Assembly (NCBI GenBank): GCA_037145635.1
Contig: JBBCXB010000005.1
Location: forward strand, 310,001-374,000
Reading direction: 5' to 3'
Length of the DNA: 64,000 bases
DNA from: JAATFS01 sp037145635
GTDB lineage: Bacteria; Pseudomonadota; Gammaproteobacteria; Xanthomonadales; Xanthomonadaceae
Below are positions 37,681-46,904 of this stretch, one piece after another (within the stretch, counting starts at the first letter, position 1; each line of letters starts with the position of its first letter). A program made the position numbers and the translations under genes. Under the pieces are notes generated by a model. The model saw only the letters and a program-made list of their open reading frames with translations, made no database searches and was not told where the DNA came from.

Positions 37681-38634
37681 TCAGGGCGTGTCGGGGCTCA
37701 GCTTGGGCATCGACACCGCGGCGCCCTCGGCTTCGGTGGAGCGCGCCGCGTAGCGGTTGGCGAAGCGCACGTGCGCGGCGAACGGCGCGTTCGGCAGCTG
37801 TGCCAGCGAGGCCACCAGCGCGCCGTTGAAGGCATCGCCGGCACCGGTGGTGTCGACGGTGTGGGCGCTCTCGGCTGCGACCCGGTAGTACGGCTGGGCG
37901 TCGCCGCGCGGCTGCTCCTCGGCATGCGAGATGAACGCCCCCACCGAGCCCAGCGTCACCACCACGGTACCGCCCGGCAGCAGCTTGCGGCACAGCGCGT
38001 GCAGCGTGTTGCCGTCGATGGCGGCCACGTCGTCGGCGCTGATGCGCTCGCCGACATGGCGGCCCAGCAGCGCGGCGAACTCGGTCTCGTTGGGGGTCAG
38101 CACGTCGGACAGCTTGAGCAGGCCGATCGACGACGGCGCATTGGCCGGCGCGGCATTGAGCACGGTCAGCACGCCGGCCTCGCGGGCCACGCCCAGCGCC
38201 AGCTCGATGGTCTCCACCGGCGATTCCAGCTGCGCCAGCAGCACCCGCGCGGAGGCGACCAGCGCGCGCTGGCCTTCGATGAAGCCGCCGCTGAGCTCGG
38301 CATTGGCACCGGCGCCGATCACGATGGTGTTGCGGCCGTGCGCATCGACGTAGATGCCGCCGGTCCCGGTGGGCTCGCTGCTGGCCTCGGCGATCAGGGC
38401 GACCCCGTCCTGCGCGGCGAGCGCACGCGCCATCGCGCCGCCGGCATCGTCGCCCAGTGCGCACAGGAAGTGGGTGCGGGCGCCCGCACGTACCGCGGCG
38501 ATGGCCTGGTTGAAGCCCTTGCCGCCCGGGCCGGTGCTGTAGCGGCCGGCAATGGTCGCACCCGGCGCGGGCAGGGCATCGCAGCGCCAGACATGATCAA
38601 CATTGAAGGAACCGACGACTACGACCGAACTCAT
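37681..38634 (-). CDS. rbsK: Ribokinase-family sugar/nucleoside kinase
   Basis: 317-residue PfkB-family kinase. The N-terminal motif VVVVGSFNVDHVWRC and the GGKGFNQAIAAVRAG element are typical of ribokinases, and the anion hole DTTGAGDAFNGA carries the catalytic Asp. It lies 70 bp downstream of a concentrative nucleoside transporter on the same strand, so it may phosphorylate ribose released from nucleosides, or a nucleoside itself. The symbol is by family; the substrate is not proved. Confidence 0.9.
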   Translation of the reverse strand: MSSVVVVGSFNVDHVWRCDALPAPGATIAGRYSTGPGGKGFNQAIAAVRAGARTHFLCALGDDAGGAMARALAAQDGVALIAEASSEPTGTGGIYVDAHGRNTIVIGAGANAELSGGFIEGQRALVASARVLLAQLESPVETIELALGVAREAGVLTVLNAAPANAPSSIGLLKLSDVLTPNETEFAALLGRHVGERISADDVAAIDGNTLHALCRKLLPGGTVVVTLGSVGAFISHAEEQPRGDAQPYYRVAAESAHTVDTTGAGDAFNGALVASLAQLPNAPFAAHVRFANRYAARSTEAEGAAVSMPKLSPDTP

Positions 38635-38704
38635 AAATACCTGCTTGCGTGAGTGAAACGAGGGACATGCCGATTAGACGGCGGCACCGATGAACCGGCG
38701 CCGC

Positions 38705-40003
38705 TCAACCGAAGTGCGAGAGCACCCCGGCGATGGTGGCGGTCATGAAGGTGGCGATCGAGCCGCCGAGCACGGCGCGCAGGCCGAACTTGGCCAGGTC
38801 GTGGCGGCGTTCCGGCGCCAGTCCGCCGATGCCGCCGATCTGGATGGCGATCGAGCTGAAGTTGGCGAAGCCGCACAGCGCATAGGTGGCGATCAGGCGG
38901 CCTTCCTCGCTCAGCGCCATGCCCGGGACCTGGCCGGTCACGATCCGCGACAGCTCGGTATAGGCCACGAACTCGTTGATCACCACCTTCTGGCCGATCA
39001 GCGAGCCGACCGTGGTCGCATCCGCCCACGGCGTGCCGATCACCCAGGCCACCGGCGCCAGCACGTAGCCGAACAGCGTTGAAAGGTTGGTCGGGCGGCC
39101 GATCGCCGCGGCCAGGCCGGTGGCGTCGCCGAGCCAGGTCAGCGGGGCGTTGACCAGCGCGATCAGCGCGATGAAGGCCAGCAGCATCGCGCCGATGTTC
39201 AGCGCCAGGCGCAGGCCGTCGCCGGCACCGGCCGCGGCCGCGTCGATGATGTTGCTGGTGGTCTTCTCCACTTCCATCTTGACCGTGCCGCGGGTCAGCG
39301 GGGTGCCGGTCTCCGGCACCAGCAGCTTGGCCACCACCAGCGTCGCCGGCGCGGCCATGATGCTGGCGGCCAGCAGATGCTTGGCGTAGAACGCCTGCTG
39401 CACCGGGTCGCCGCCGCCGAGCATGCCGACATAGGCCGCCAGCACGCCGCCGGCGATGTGCGCCATGCCGCCGATCATCATCGTCAGCAGCTCGGACTGG
39501 GTCATCTTGGGGATGTACGGGCGCACCGTCAGCGGCGCCTCGGTCTGGCCGATGAAGACGCTGGCGCAGACGCTGGTGGTCTCGGCGCCGGACACGCGCA
39601 TCACCTTGGTGATCGCCAGCGCCATCACCCGCACCACCGCCTGCATCACGCCCAGGTGGTAGAGCACGCCCATCAGCGCCGAGAAGAAGATGATCGTCGG
39701 CAGCACCTGGAAGGCGAAGATGAAACCGTAGGTCTTGGTATCCATCAGGCTGCCGAAGATGAAGCCCGAGCCCTCGTTGACGAAGCTCAGCACCCGCACG
39801 AACACCTTGCCCAGCCAGTCGAAGACGTCGCGGCCGCCCGGAACCAGCAGCACCACCGCCGCAAAACCGATCTGCAGCAGCACGCCGGTGATGACCAGTT
39901 TCCAGTCCACCGCGCGCTTGTTGCTGGAGAACAGCCAGGTGATGCCGATGAGCACCGCCAGACCGAACAGGCCGAAGCCGATCCTACCCAAACCTTCGAC
40001 CAT
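38705..40003 (-). CDS. Concentrative nucleoside transporter (NupC/CNT family)
   Basis: 432-residue inner-membrane H+ or Na+/nucleoside symporter. The CNT core motifs are present: FGFIFxFQVLPTIIFFSALMGVLYHLG (family region about residues 93-118), ETTSVCASVFIGQTEAPLTVRPYIP and QKVVINEFVAYTELS, plus GFANFSSIAIQIGGIG near the C-terminus. About ten hydrophobic segments are seen. A GGGGAA ribosome site precedes the ATG. Probably an operon with the downstream ribokinase for nucleoside salvage. Confidence 0.95.
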   Translation of the reverse strand: MVEGLGRIGFGLFGLAVLIGITWLFSSNKRAVDWKLVITGVLLQIGFAAVVLLVPGGRDVFDWLGKVFVRVLSFVNEGSGFIFGSLMDTKTYGFIFAFQVLPTIIFFSALMGVLYHLGVMQAVVRVMALAITKVMRVSGAETTSVCASVFIGQTEAPLTVRPYIPKMTQSELLTMMIGGMAHIAGGVLAAYVGMLGGGDPVQQAFYAKHLLAASIMAAPATLVVAKLLVPETGTPLTRGTVKMEVEKTTSNIIDAAAAGAGDGLRLALNIGAMLLAFIALIALVNAPLTWLGDATGLAAAIGRPTNLSTLFGYVLAPVAWVIGTPWADATTVGSLIGQKVVINEFVAYTELSRIVTGQVPGMALSEEGRLIATYALCGFANFSSIAIQIGGIGGLAPERRHDLAKFGLRAVLGGSIATFMTATIAGVLSHFG

Positions 40004-40173
40004 GCCGTTCCCCGGGTTGCCGACAAAAGAGGAAGCCTAGAGCAGGGGGTGTCGGCGGGCAAGGCGAATCCCATTCAGAGACCCTCGGCGGCGGCGCGGC
40101 CCGGTGCCGTGCTGCCGGTAAACTCTGCGGCCGACCCGGCGGCAGGTGCCGCGGGTGCTTCCAGGAGCAAGTC

Positions 40174-41142
40174 ATGCACTACCGCCGTCTCGGTTCCACC
40201 GGCCTGCAGCTGTCCGCCCTGTCGTTCGGGGCCTGGGTCACCTTCGGCAACCAGATCGGCCGCGACCAGGCGCGCAACCTCGTCGCGGCCGCGTGGGACC
40301 ACGGCGTCAACTTCTTCGACAACGCCGAGGTCTACGCGCACGGCCGTGCCGAGCAGGTCATGGGCGACGTCATCGCCGACCTGCGGCTGCCGCGCGATGG
40401 CTACTGCGTGTCCAGCAAGGTGTTCTTCGGCGCGGTGGACGCGCCGTCGCCGACGCAGCGCGGGCTCTCGCGCAAGCACGTCACCGATGCCTGCCATGCC
40501 GCGCTCAAGCGCCTGCGGGTCGACTATCTCGACCTCTACTACTGCCATCGCCCCGACCCGGAGACGCCGGTCGCCGAGACCGTGCGCGCGATGGATGCGC
40601 TGGTCCGGCAGGGCAAGGTGCTGTACTGGGGCACCTCGGAGTGGCCGGCCGCGCAGATCGAGGCGGCGATCGAGGTGGCCCGGCACGAGCACCTGCAGGC
40701 GCCGTCGATGGAGCAGCCGGAATACAACCTGCTGCACCGCGAGCGCGTGGAGCGGGACTACGCGGGCCTGTGCGCGGCCGGGATGGGCACCACGATCTGG
40801 TCGCCGCTGGCATCGGGCCTGTTGACCGGCAAGTACAACGACGGCGTGGCCGGCGGCACGCGGCTGGCCACCCCGGGCTACGAGTGGCTGCGCGAGGCGG
40901 TGCTGGGCGCGGGCGACACGCAGCGGCTGCCGCGGGCACGGCGCTTCTGCGAAGTGGCCGCGGCCCTCGGCGAATCCCCGGCGCGGCTGGCCATCGCCTG
41001 GTGCCTGCGCAATCCGCACGTCTCCAGCGTGATCCTCGGCGCCAGCCGGGTCGAGCAGCTGGAGGAGAACCTGGGGGCGCTGCAGACGCTGGAGCGGCTG
41101 GAGGATGGCGCGTGGGCCCAGGTGGAGGCAGCCGTGGCGTGA
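40174..41142 (+). CDS. Aldo-keto reductase, KCNAB/YghZ-like
   Basis: 322-residue AKR similar to potassium-channel beta subunits and YghZ. Tetrad residues are seen in FFDNAEVYAHGRAE (Asp, Tyr), SSKVFFGA (Lys) and YYCHRPDPETPV (His replacing the usual segment), followed by VLYWGTSEWPAAQIEAA. The cofactor-binding end is SSVILGASRVEQLEEN. It probably reduces aldehydes such as methylglyoxal. Divergent from the nucleoside transporter; TAAACT at about 40120 could be its -10. Confidence 0.93.
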   Translation: MHYRRLGSTGLQLSALSFGAWVTFGNQIGRDQARNLVAAAWDHGVNFFDNAEVYAHGRAEQVMGDVIADLRLPRDGYCVSSKVFFGAVDAPSPTQRGLSRKHVTDACHAALKRLRVDYLDLYYCHRPDPETPVAETVRAMDALVRQGKVLYWGTSEWPAAQIEAAIEVARHEHLQAPSMEQPEYNLLHRERVERDYAGLCAAGMGTTIWSPLASGLLTGKYNDGVAGGTRLATPGYEWLREAVLGAGDTQRLPRARRFCEVAAALGESPARLAIAWCLRNPHVSSVILGASRVEQLEENLGALQTLERLEDGAWAQVEAAVA

Positions 41143-41503
41143 GTGCGGCGGCGGTCTGGCGGCGTCGTTCGGCCGCCCAGGCTGGCAGCCGAACGCGGCA
41201 TCGCCGGGCGCCGCGAGGTCGGCATGCTGCGTGCCGACGTCCCCATCCTGGCCGCGTCGATCGTGGACATGACCCTTGCGCAGGCGACGTTCGACCGGGA
41301 CGGATCGACACACCAGTCCCGCTGTCGCCGTCAGGCGGGGACATCCGGGTGCCGGGACAGTCCGTCCGCTCGCTCCGATAGGAGGCGTATCACAAACGCC
41401 TCGGAGCCATAGGTAAAAACCTCGTCTTCAAATGCGAACGAATCTTGATTCTCAAATGAGAATAGTTATTATTTGATTCGCCTACCGCAATGGAGACCAG
41501 ATC
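41143..41503. other. 361-bp gap upstream of hemP
   Basis: No gene seen. The last 60 bp are AT-rich and contain the hemP promoter and Fur box; the first 260 bp are GC-rich without clear signals. Confidence 0.5.
41445..41473 (+). promoter_or_regulatory. hemP promoter with Fur box
   Basis: TTGATT (41445-41450), 16-bp spacer, TATTAT (41467-41472). The overlapping AATGAGAATAGTTATTATT (41455-41473) is close to the Fur consensus of alternating NATA/AT units. An AT-rich block like this is exceptional in the window. Iron-dependent repression of hemP is therefore likely. Confidence 0.8.
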
Positions 41504-41701
41504 ATGACCGCTCAACCTGTGCTGCTCCGTCCCGAAACCCTCAGTCTGCGCGAACGCAGCCTGCCGCGGGCCGTGCCGGCCGAAGAAACCATCGGCAGCG
41601 AAGCCCTGCTCAAGGGCCGCCGCGAAGTGTTGATCCAGCATGGCGACCGCGTCTACCGGCTGCGCCACACCAGCAACGACAAGCTCATCCTCACCAAGTA
41701 A
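41504..41701 (+). CDS. hemP: Hemin uptake protein HemP
   Basis: 65-residue HemP-family protein. The conserved core EALLKGRREVLIQHGDRVYRLRHTSNDKLILTK fills the C-terminal half, ending in the typical LxLTK. HemP is an iron-starvation-induced small protein required for full heme receptor expression in several proteobacteria. A Fur box and sigma-70 promoter lie 31 bp upstream. The usual TonB-dependent heme receptor does not follow; instead there is a 381-bp gap and a HemS-like half protein. Confidence 0.93.
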   Translation: MTAQPVLLRPETLSLRERSLPRAVPAEETIGSEALLKGRREVLIQHGDRVYRLRHTSNDKLILTK

Positions 41702-42082
41702 GCCCCGCAGGAATCCGGCAGGCGGCAGTCGCTGCCGCACTGTCTTCGACGCCTCACCGTCTCTCCCCCTCGGCGTCCGCCCGCGGCGCGCCTGCGCCCG
41801 TACGGGGCCGGGGGTTCTCCCTTCAGGCATGACGCGATGATTCGTCCTTCCCCAACGGCGGCGGCGCCGGCCCTGGCGCCGGCCGGTTCGCGCACCCGGG
41901 CCAGGCCCGCCCTCGGCACGTCCGGCGGCCCGCGGGTCGCCCCGATGCGCAGCCGGCGCGTGCCACTCGGCGCGCTCGATCACGGGCAACGCGACGTGTT
42001 CGTGCCCGAGCACACGCCGGGTCGCCCGACCGGGGTCGCTCCCGGTGATCCGGTCCGCCCGGCCCTCAACGGATAGCCGCCC
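41702..42082. other. 381-bp gap between hemP and the HemS-like gene
   Basis: Apart from the doubtful small frame at 41837-42076, nothing is recognised. A heme receptor gene would be expected here in many relatives, so deletion of such a gene is possible. Confidence 0.4.
41837..42076 (+). CDS. Doubtful small open reading frame between hemP and the HemS-like gene
   Basis: 79 residues, Pro/Ala/Arg-rich, with strong GC bias at third codon positions, ending 6 bp before the next gene. No ribosome site, no recognised domain and low complexity in the first half argue against it. It may be spurious or a gene remnant. Confidence 0.22.
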   Translation: MIRPSPTAAAPALAPAGSRTRARPALGTSGGPRVAPMRSRRVPLGALDHGQRDVFVPEHTPGRPTGVAPGDPVRPALNG

Positions 42083-42703
42083 ATGCGCAGCCTTCGTCCC
42101 GACTCCCAGCGCCTGCCCGCCGACCCCGACCGGGCGCCACTGCCGCATCCCGGGCAACTGGCCGCGGTCGGGACGCTGCTGTGCCTGCACCGGCCGGCCC
42201 TGGGCGATGCGCTCGAGGGCTGGGCGCGCGCGGTGGCAGTCGCGGCGATGCTGCACGTGGACAGCGACGGCGTGCGCGAGAGCCTCTGCTTCTACGACCG
42301 CGAGGGCCAGTGCTGCTGGCGGCTGTGCCTGCTGCCGGACAGCGATTTCCTGGCCTGGGACCGGCTGCTCGCGCCGTTGCCGGCGGTGACCACTGACGCG
42401 GATTTCCCGGGCGTGGGCGAGCGCCTGTGGCGGCGGCTGGCCGGGTGCCTGCGCGGCGAGCAGTGGCGCTTGAGCGCACTGCGGCTGCACGCGGCCGGCG
42501 GCCTTGGCGGCGAATTGGCGGCGAGCCTGGCCACGGTCTCGGCGCTGGGCGCCACGGTGGCCCGGCGCATCGCCCGCGACGAAGGCATCGACGGGCCGCT
42601 GGCGATCGACGACTGCTGCTGTGCCCGCGCGGCGGCGGCCGCCCGCCGCGAAGCCGGCGAAGGCGACGGCGATCCTTTCCCGCTGGTGCGCCTGCCGGGC
42701 TGA
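42083..42703 (+). CDS. HemS/HmuS-like hemin utilisation protein (single-repeat length)
   Basis: 206-residue soluble protein. The segment SLCFYDREGQCCWRLCLLPDSDFLAWDRLLAPLP resembles the repeat unit of hemin-degrading/transport proteins of the HemS/HmuS/ChuX group. Full HemS has two such repeats (about 350 residues); this protein has the length of one. It carries an unusual CCC run near the C-terminus (DDCCCARAAA). It lies downstream of the Fur-controlled hemP on the same strand, which supports a heme role. Assignment rests on limited similarity and context. Confidence 0.65.
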   Translation: MRSLRPDSQRLPADPDRAPLPHPGQLAAVGTLLCLHRPALGDALEGWARAVAVAAMLHVDSDGVRESLCFYDREGQCCWRLCLLPDSDFLAWDRLLAPLPAVTTDADFPGVGERLWRRLAGCLRGEQWRLSALRLHAAGGLGGELAASLATVSALGATVARRIARDEGIDGPLAIDDCCCARAAAAARREAGEGDGDPFPLVRLPG

Positions 42704-42879
42704 AGCCCGGGTACGGTTTCCTTCTTTCGGGCAAGGGGCGACTTCGGACGAGTGGCGACTGGCGGCGCGTCACCGGACCGGCCCCGCGCCAGCGGGAGGG
42801 CCGGCCCGGCCCTTCGCCTAACGTCGGCGCCGGTCCGAACCGCGGCGGCGGACTGGCGCTGCGCGCCGCCGCCCCGAGG

Positions 42880-43758
42880 TCAGCGCTGCATGCCCCAGCG
42901 GCGCACGGTGAGCCGCTCCAGCACCTGGAACACCACGCCCTCCACCAGCAGGCCCAGCACGATCACCATCGCCAGGCCGGCGAACACCCGGTCGGTGTAG
43001 AGCTCGTTGCGGTTCTGGAAGATGTACCAGCCCAGGCCGCCCTGGCCGGAGGTGGCGCCGAACACCAGCTCGGCCGCGATCAGCGTGCGCCAGGCGAAGG
43101 CCCACGCGATCTTCAGGCCGGACAGGATCGAGGGCAGCGCGGCCGGCACCAGGATGGTGGCGACGTAGCGCGGCCCGCGCAGGCCGTAGTTGCGGCCGGC
43201 CATGCGCAGCGTCTCGGGCACCGCCGAAAAGCCGGCGTAGGTGTTCAGCGCCAGCGGCCACAGCACCGAGTGCACCAGCACGAACACCAGGCTGCCCTGG
43301 CCGAGGCCGAACCACAGGAACGCCAGCGGCAGCAGCGCGATCGCCGGCAGCGGGTTGAACATGGCGGTGAGGGTGCCGAGCAGGTCGCGGCCGAAGCGGG
43401 TGGAGGCCGCGAGCGCGGTCACCGCGAAGGCAAGGGCGACGCCGAGGACGTAGCCCTGGGCCAGCACCGCCAGCGACGCGGCGACCCGGCGCGGCAGTTC
43501 GCCGCTGAGCAGGCCTTCGTAGAACGCGCGCGCGGTCTGCAGCGCACCGGGCAGCAGCAGGTCGTTGTCGAGCAGCCGCGCCGCCACTTCCCAGGCCGCG
43601 GCCAGCACCGCGAGGATCAGACCCTTGCGCAGCCAGGCCGGGGACTGCCAGCCGCGGCGCGGGGCCGACCACGCAGCGGCGTCGAAGGGAGCGACCGCGC
43701 GCTCGTACTCGGTGCGCACCGGCGGCAGCGGGCGCCGCAGCGTGGCCGGGCCGCTCAT
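42880..43758 (-). CDS. ABC transporter permease, nitrate/sulfonate/taurine type
   Basis: 292-residue permease of the SsuC/TauC family with about six membrane segments. The EAA-type cytoplasmic loop is visible in ETLRMAGRNYGLRGPRYVATILVPAALPSILSGLKIAWAFAW (conserved G and the LPxIxxGL part). It overlaps the upstream ATPase gene by 4 bp (ATGA). Last gene of a four-gene operon TauD-like, binding protein, ATPase, permease. It moves organosulfur compounds through the inner membrane. Confidence 0.93.
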   Translation of the reverse strand: MSGPATLRRPLPPVRTEYERAVAPFDAAAWSAPRRGWQSPAWLRKGLILAVLAAAWEVAARLLDNDLLLPGALQTARAFYEGLLSGELPRRVAASLAVLAQGYVLGVALAFAVTALAASTRFGRDLLGTLTAMFNPLPAIALLPLAFLWFGLGQGSLVFVLVHSVLWPLALNTYAGFSAVPETLRMAGRNYGLRGPRYVATILVPAALPSILSGLKIAWAFAWRTLIAAELVFGATSGQGGLGWYIFQNRNELYTDRVFAGLAMVIVLGLLVEGVVFQVLERLTVRRWGMQR

Positions 43759-44612
43759 GGCGCCAACTCGTGGTAGCGCGTGGCCGGCGCGCGCAGCACG
43801 GCGACATTGCCGGCTGCAGGCGGCACCGCCGGCTCGGCGGCTTCCTCGAACAGCAGCCGGTGGATGCGCTGGGTGGCTTGCTGGAAGGCCACGCTGCCGG
43901 CGCTGTGAGGCCCGAACGCGTGCGCGTTGAGCTCGGCGCGCACCTGGCCCGGATGCGGCGACAGCAGCAGCACGCGATTGCCGACCACCAGTGCCTCTTC
44001 GATGGAATGGGTCACGAACAGCAGGGTGAAGCGCACCTGCTCCCACAGCTCTAGCAGCTGCTCCTGCATGCGCTGGCGGGTGAGCGCGTCGAGCGCGGCG
44101 AACGGCTCGTCCATCAGCAGCACCCGCGGCTGCATCGCGAGTGCGCGCGCGATCGCCACGCGCTGCTTCATGCCGCCGGAGAGGGTGTGCGGGTAGGCGT
44201 CGGCAAAGGCGCTCAGGCCCACCTGTTCCAGGCAGTGCGCGGCGCGCTCGGCGGCCTCGGCGCGTCCGAGCCGGCGCGCGGCGCGCAGGCCGAACTCGAC
44301 GTTGCCGCGCACGGTCTTCCACGGCGCGAGCTGGTCGAATTCCTGGAACACCACCACGCGGTCCGGTCCGGGGCCCTCGACCGTCCTGCCGCCGAGCCGG
44401 ATCTGGCCCTCGCGCGGCGGCACGAAGCCGGCGATCGCCTTCAGCAGCGTGGACTTGCCGCAGCCCGACGGGCCGAGCAGCACGAAGCGGTCGGCCTCGT
44501 GCACGTCGAACTGCACGCGGTGGGTGGCACGTACCACGCGCCGGGCGCTGGCGTATTCCAGGCTGACGCCATCGACCTGCAGCAGGGGTGTGGAGGAAGC
44601 GGTGGCGGGCAT
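43755..44612 (-). CDS. ABC transporter ATP-binding protein, sulfonate/taurine type
   Basis: 285-residue ATPase of the SsuB/TauB group. Walker A GPSGCGKST, Q-loop VVFQEFDQLAPW, signature LSGGMKQRVAIARAL and Walker B VLLMDEPFAALD are complete, followed by THSIEEA. The C-terminal 70 residues extend beyond the usual ATPase. It starts 2 bp after the binding-protein stop, so the three transport genes are translationally coupled. Confidence 0.95.
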   Translation of the reverse strand: MPATASSTPLLQVDGVSLEYASARRVVRATHRVQFDVHEADRFVLLGPSGCGKSTLLKAIAGFVPPREGQIRLGGRTVEGPGPDRVVVFQEFDQLAPWKTVRGNVEFGLRAARRLGRAEAAERAAHCLEQVGLSAFADAYPHTLSGGMKQRVAIARALAMQPRVLLMDEPFAALDALTRQRMQEQLLELWEQVRFTLLFVTHSIEEALVVGNRVLLLSPHPGQVRAELNAHAFGPHSAGSVAFQQATQRIHRLLFEEAAEPAVPPAAGNVAVLRAPATRYHELAP

Positions 44613-44614
44613 GC

Positions 44615-45658
44615 TCAGCTCCCGCCCGCGATCAGCGGGTCGTCGAAGAAGTAGTCGCGCACCGAGGCCGGCGCCTGCTTGATCGCCCCGATGCGCTGCA
44701 GGAACTGGCCCAGCGCCAGCGTGTTCTGCGGCGACACCTTGAACTGCACCTTGGGGTCCTGCAGGATCTTCAGCACCAGCGCGCGGTCGATGCTGGAACC
44801 GTTGCTGCGCAGGAAGATGTCGGCGGCCTGCTCGGGATGCGCGCCGATGAAGGCGGCCGCCTCGGCCAGCGCGGCGACGAAGGCGTGGTAGGTCCGCGGG
44901 TTGTCGCGGCGGAACTTCTCGGTGGCGTACAGCACGGTGGCCGAGGACGGGCCGCCCTCGATGTCGTACGAGCTCAGCACCACGTGGGCCTTGGGGTTGC
45001 GTGCCAGTTCCTGCTCCTGGAACGGCGGGGTGGCGAAGTGCGCGGTGATCTCGGTGCCGCCGCGGATGATCGCGGCGGCGGCATCCGGATGCGGCAGGGC
45101 CACCTGCAGCGGGTCGAGCTGGTTGTAGCCCTTGTCGCCCCAGCGCTGCGCCGAGGCGTGCTGCAGCAGCCGCGACTGCACCGACACGCCGGTGGCCGGC
45201 ACCGCGATGCGGTCGCGCGGGGTGAAGTCGCCGATGCTCTTGATGCGGGGCTCGTTGCTGATCAGGTAGTACGGGAAGTTGCCGAGCGAGGCCACGCCGC
45301 GCACGTCCTGGCGCCCGCGGGTGCGGTCCCAGATCGTGAACAGCGGCCCGACGCCGGCGCCGGCCACGTCGATCGACCCGGTGAGCAGGGCGTCGTTGAC
45401 CGCCGCGCCGCCGGAGAGCTGGCGGAACTCCACGTCGATGTCGAGCCCGGCCGCCTTGCCGTGCTTCTCGATCAGCTTCTGGTCCTTGGCCACGTCCAGC
45501 AGCAGGTAGACGATGCCGTACTGCTTGGCGATGCGCAGCCGGCCCTCGGCCTGCGCCGGCGCGCTGTGCAGCAGCGCGAGCAGGCACAGGGCGAGCGCGA
45601 TCGCGGGGGCGGCCAGGCGCGAGCGCACCGCTGTGCGGAAACGGGGGATGGCGGTCAT
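44615..45658 (-). CDS. Periplasmic substrate-binding protein, sulfonate/taurine/nitrate type
   Basis: 347 residues. The signal peptide is about 1-37 (LAAPAIALALCLLALLHSAPAQA). The mature part has the SsuA/TauA-type start RLRIAKQYGIVYLLLDVAKDQ, then LSGGAAVNDALLTGSIDVAGAGVGP and YYLISNEPRIKSIGDF. It captures the sulfonate or a related anion in the periplasm and passes it to the permease. Second gene of the operon, 48 bp after the TauD-like gene. Confidence 0.92.
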   Translation of the reverse strand: MTAIPRFRTAVRSRLAAPAIALALCLLALLHSAPAQAEGRLRIAKQYGIVYLLLDVAKDQKLIEKHGKAAGLDIDVEFRQLSGGAAVNDALLTGSIDVAGAGVGPLFTIWDRTRGRQDVRGVASLGNFPYYLISNEPRIKSIGDFTPRDRIAVPATGVSVQSRLLQHASAQRWGDKGYNQLDPLQVALPHPDAAAAIIRGGTEITAHFATPPFQEQELARNPKAHVVLSSYDIEGGPSSATVLYATEKFRRDNPRTYHAFVAALAEAAAFIGAHPEQAADIFLRSNGSSIDRALVLKILQDPKVQFKVSPQNTLALGQFLQRIGAIKQAPASVRDYFFDDPLIAGGS

Positions 45659-45706
45659 GCAGCGCTCCGGTGGGGGTGGGGCGGGAGGCGAAGGCGGGAC
45701 GGACGC

Positions 45707-46609
45707 TCAGAACGGCGCGTCGCCCTCGATGGTGGTGCGGTGCAGGCGGCGGCGCAGGTGGTCCGGCGTGCCGGCGGCCAGGTGCATGACCGAGCGGTTG
45801 TCCCAGAACACCATGTCGTAGGGCTGCCAGCGGTGGCGGTACACCAGCGCCTGCTGCGTGCTGTGCGCGAACAGCGCCTGCAGCAGGGCGTCGCTCTCGT
45901 CCTGCGGCAGGCCGACGATGCGCGTGGTGAAGTGCTCGCTGACGAACAACGCGCGCCGGCCGGTTTCCGGGTGGGTGCGCACCACCGGGTGCTGCGCCGG
46001 CGCCACCTCGGCGATCTGCTCGGGCGTCAGCGCCGGCCGCCACGGGCTGCGCGCGCGCAGCTCCTCGTACTTGGCCAGGTAGCTGTGCTCGGCCTGCAGG
46101 CCCTCGACCGCCTTCTGCAGCGCGGCCGGCAGGGTGTCCCAGGCCCGGTGCTGGTTGGCGAACAGGGTGTCGCCGCCCTCGCTGGGCAGTTCCTGCGCCA
46201 GCAGCAGCGAGCCCAGGCTCGGCGTGGGCTTGTAGGACAGGTCCGAATGCCAGTAGTGGCCGGCGTCGCCCAGTCCGATCGGCTCGCCGTTCTCCTTGAT
46301 GTTGGAGACCACCAGCACCTCGGGATGCCCGGCGAGCTGGAACGTGCGCAGCACGTGGATCTGCAGCGGCCCGAAGCGCCGGCTGAAGGCGATCTGCTGC
46401 TCCGGCGTGATGCGCTGGTCGCGGAACACCAGCACGTGGTGGTCGAGGTGGGCGCGGTGCAGGCGCGCGAAGGTGTCCGCATCCAGCGGCGAGGACAGGT
46501 CCAGGCCGATCACCTCGGCGCCCAGCGGGCCGTCGAAGGGCAGGATCTGCACGGGGGCGGGCGTGTGCACCGATGCGGGAGCACGCGCCGCGAGGGAAGT
46601 GCTTGCCAT
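45707..46609 (-). CDS. TauD/TfdA-family alpha-ketoglutarate-dependent dioxygenase
   Basis: 300-residue Fe(II) dioxygenase that releases sulfite from taurine or a similar sulfonate. The iron ligands are H121 and D123 (YWHSDLSYKP) and H276 (NRSVMHLAAG). The 2-oxoglutarate-binding Arg lies in RRRLHRTTIEGD. The opening PFDGPLGAEVIGLDLS is typical. The start at 46609 is chosen because upstream residues look like leader sequence. First gene of the operon with the ABC transporter, which makes sulfonate scavenging the most likely task; the exact substrate is open. Confidence 0.92.
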   Translation of the reverse strand: MASTSLAARAPASVHTPAPVQILPFDGPLGAEVIGLDLSSPLDADTFARLHRAHLDHHVLVFRDQRITPEQQIAFSRRFGPLQIHVLRTFQLAGHPEVLVVSNIKENGEPIGLGDAGHYWHSDLSYKPTPSLGSLLLAQELPSEGGDTLFANQHRAWDTLPAALQKAVEGLQAEHSYLAKYEELRARSPWRPALTPEQIAEVAPAQHPVVRTHPETGRRALFVSEHFTTRIVGLPQDESDALLQALFAHSTQQALVYRHRWQPYDMVFWDNRSVMHLAAGTPDHLRRRLHRTTIEGDAPF

Positions 46610-46904
46610 GGAACACCTCGACTGCGGGGGAACGGCCGGGACGACCGGACCCCAGACTGTAGGCGTGGCCGGCGGGCAAGCGAACGAACGATTGGCACGG
46701 TTCTTATGCGCAACGGGAATATGCGGGTGAGGCGCGTGCAGGCTGTGACGTGGCCCGGCGTGGCCGCTGTACGGCAGGCGTGGCGGCGTCGCCCGGCAGG
46801 CCGCGGGCGCCGTCGAGGCGACGGCGGACACGTCACCGACGGGCGCGCGGTCCGCGGCTCGGCGCCGAGGCCGGCGCGCCGCGCGGCCCCGGTTCCGCGT
46901 AGCG

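Noticed and set aside
41837..42076. 79-codon frame between hemP and the HemS-like gene as a real gene
   Set aside because: Listed only at low confidence: no ribosome site, low complexity, no recognised family, although third-position GC is high.
46670..46720. TGGCAC-N5-TTAT as a sigma-54 promoter near the TauD-like gene
   Set aside because: It points away from the operon and lacks the invariant GC of the -12 element.
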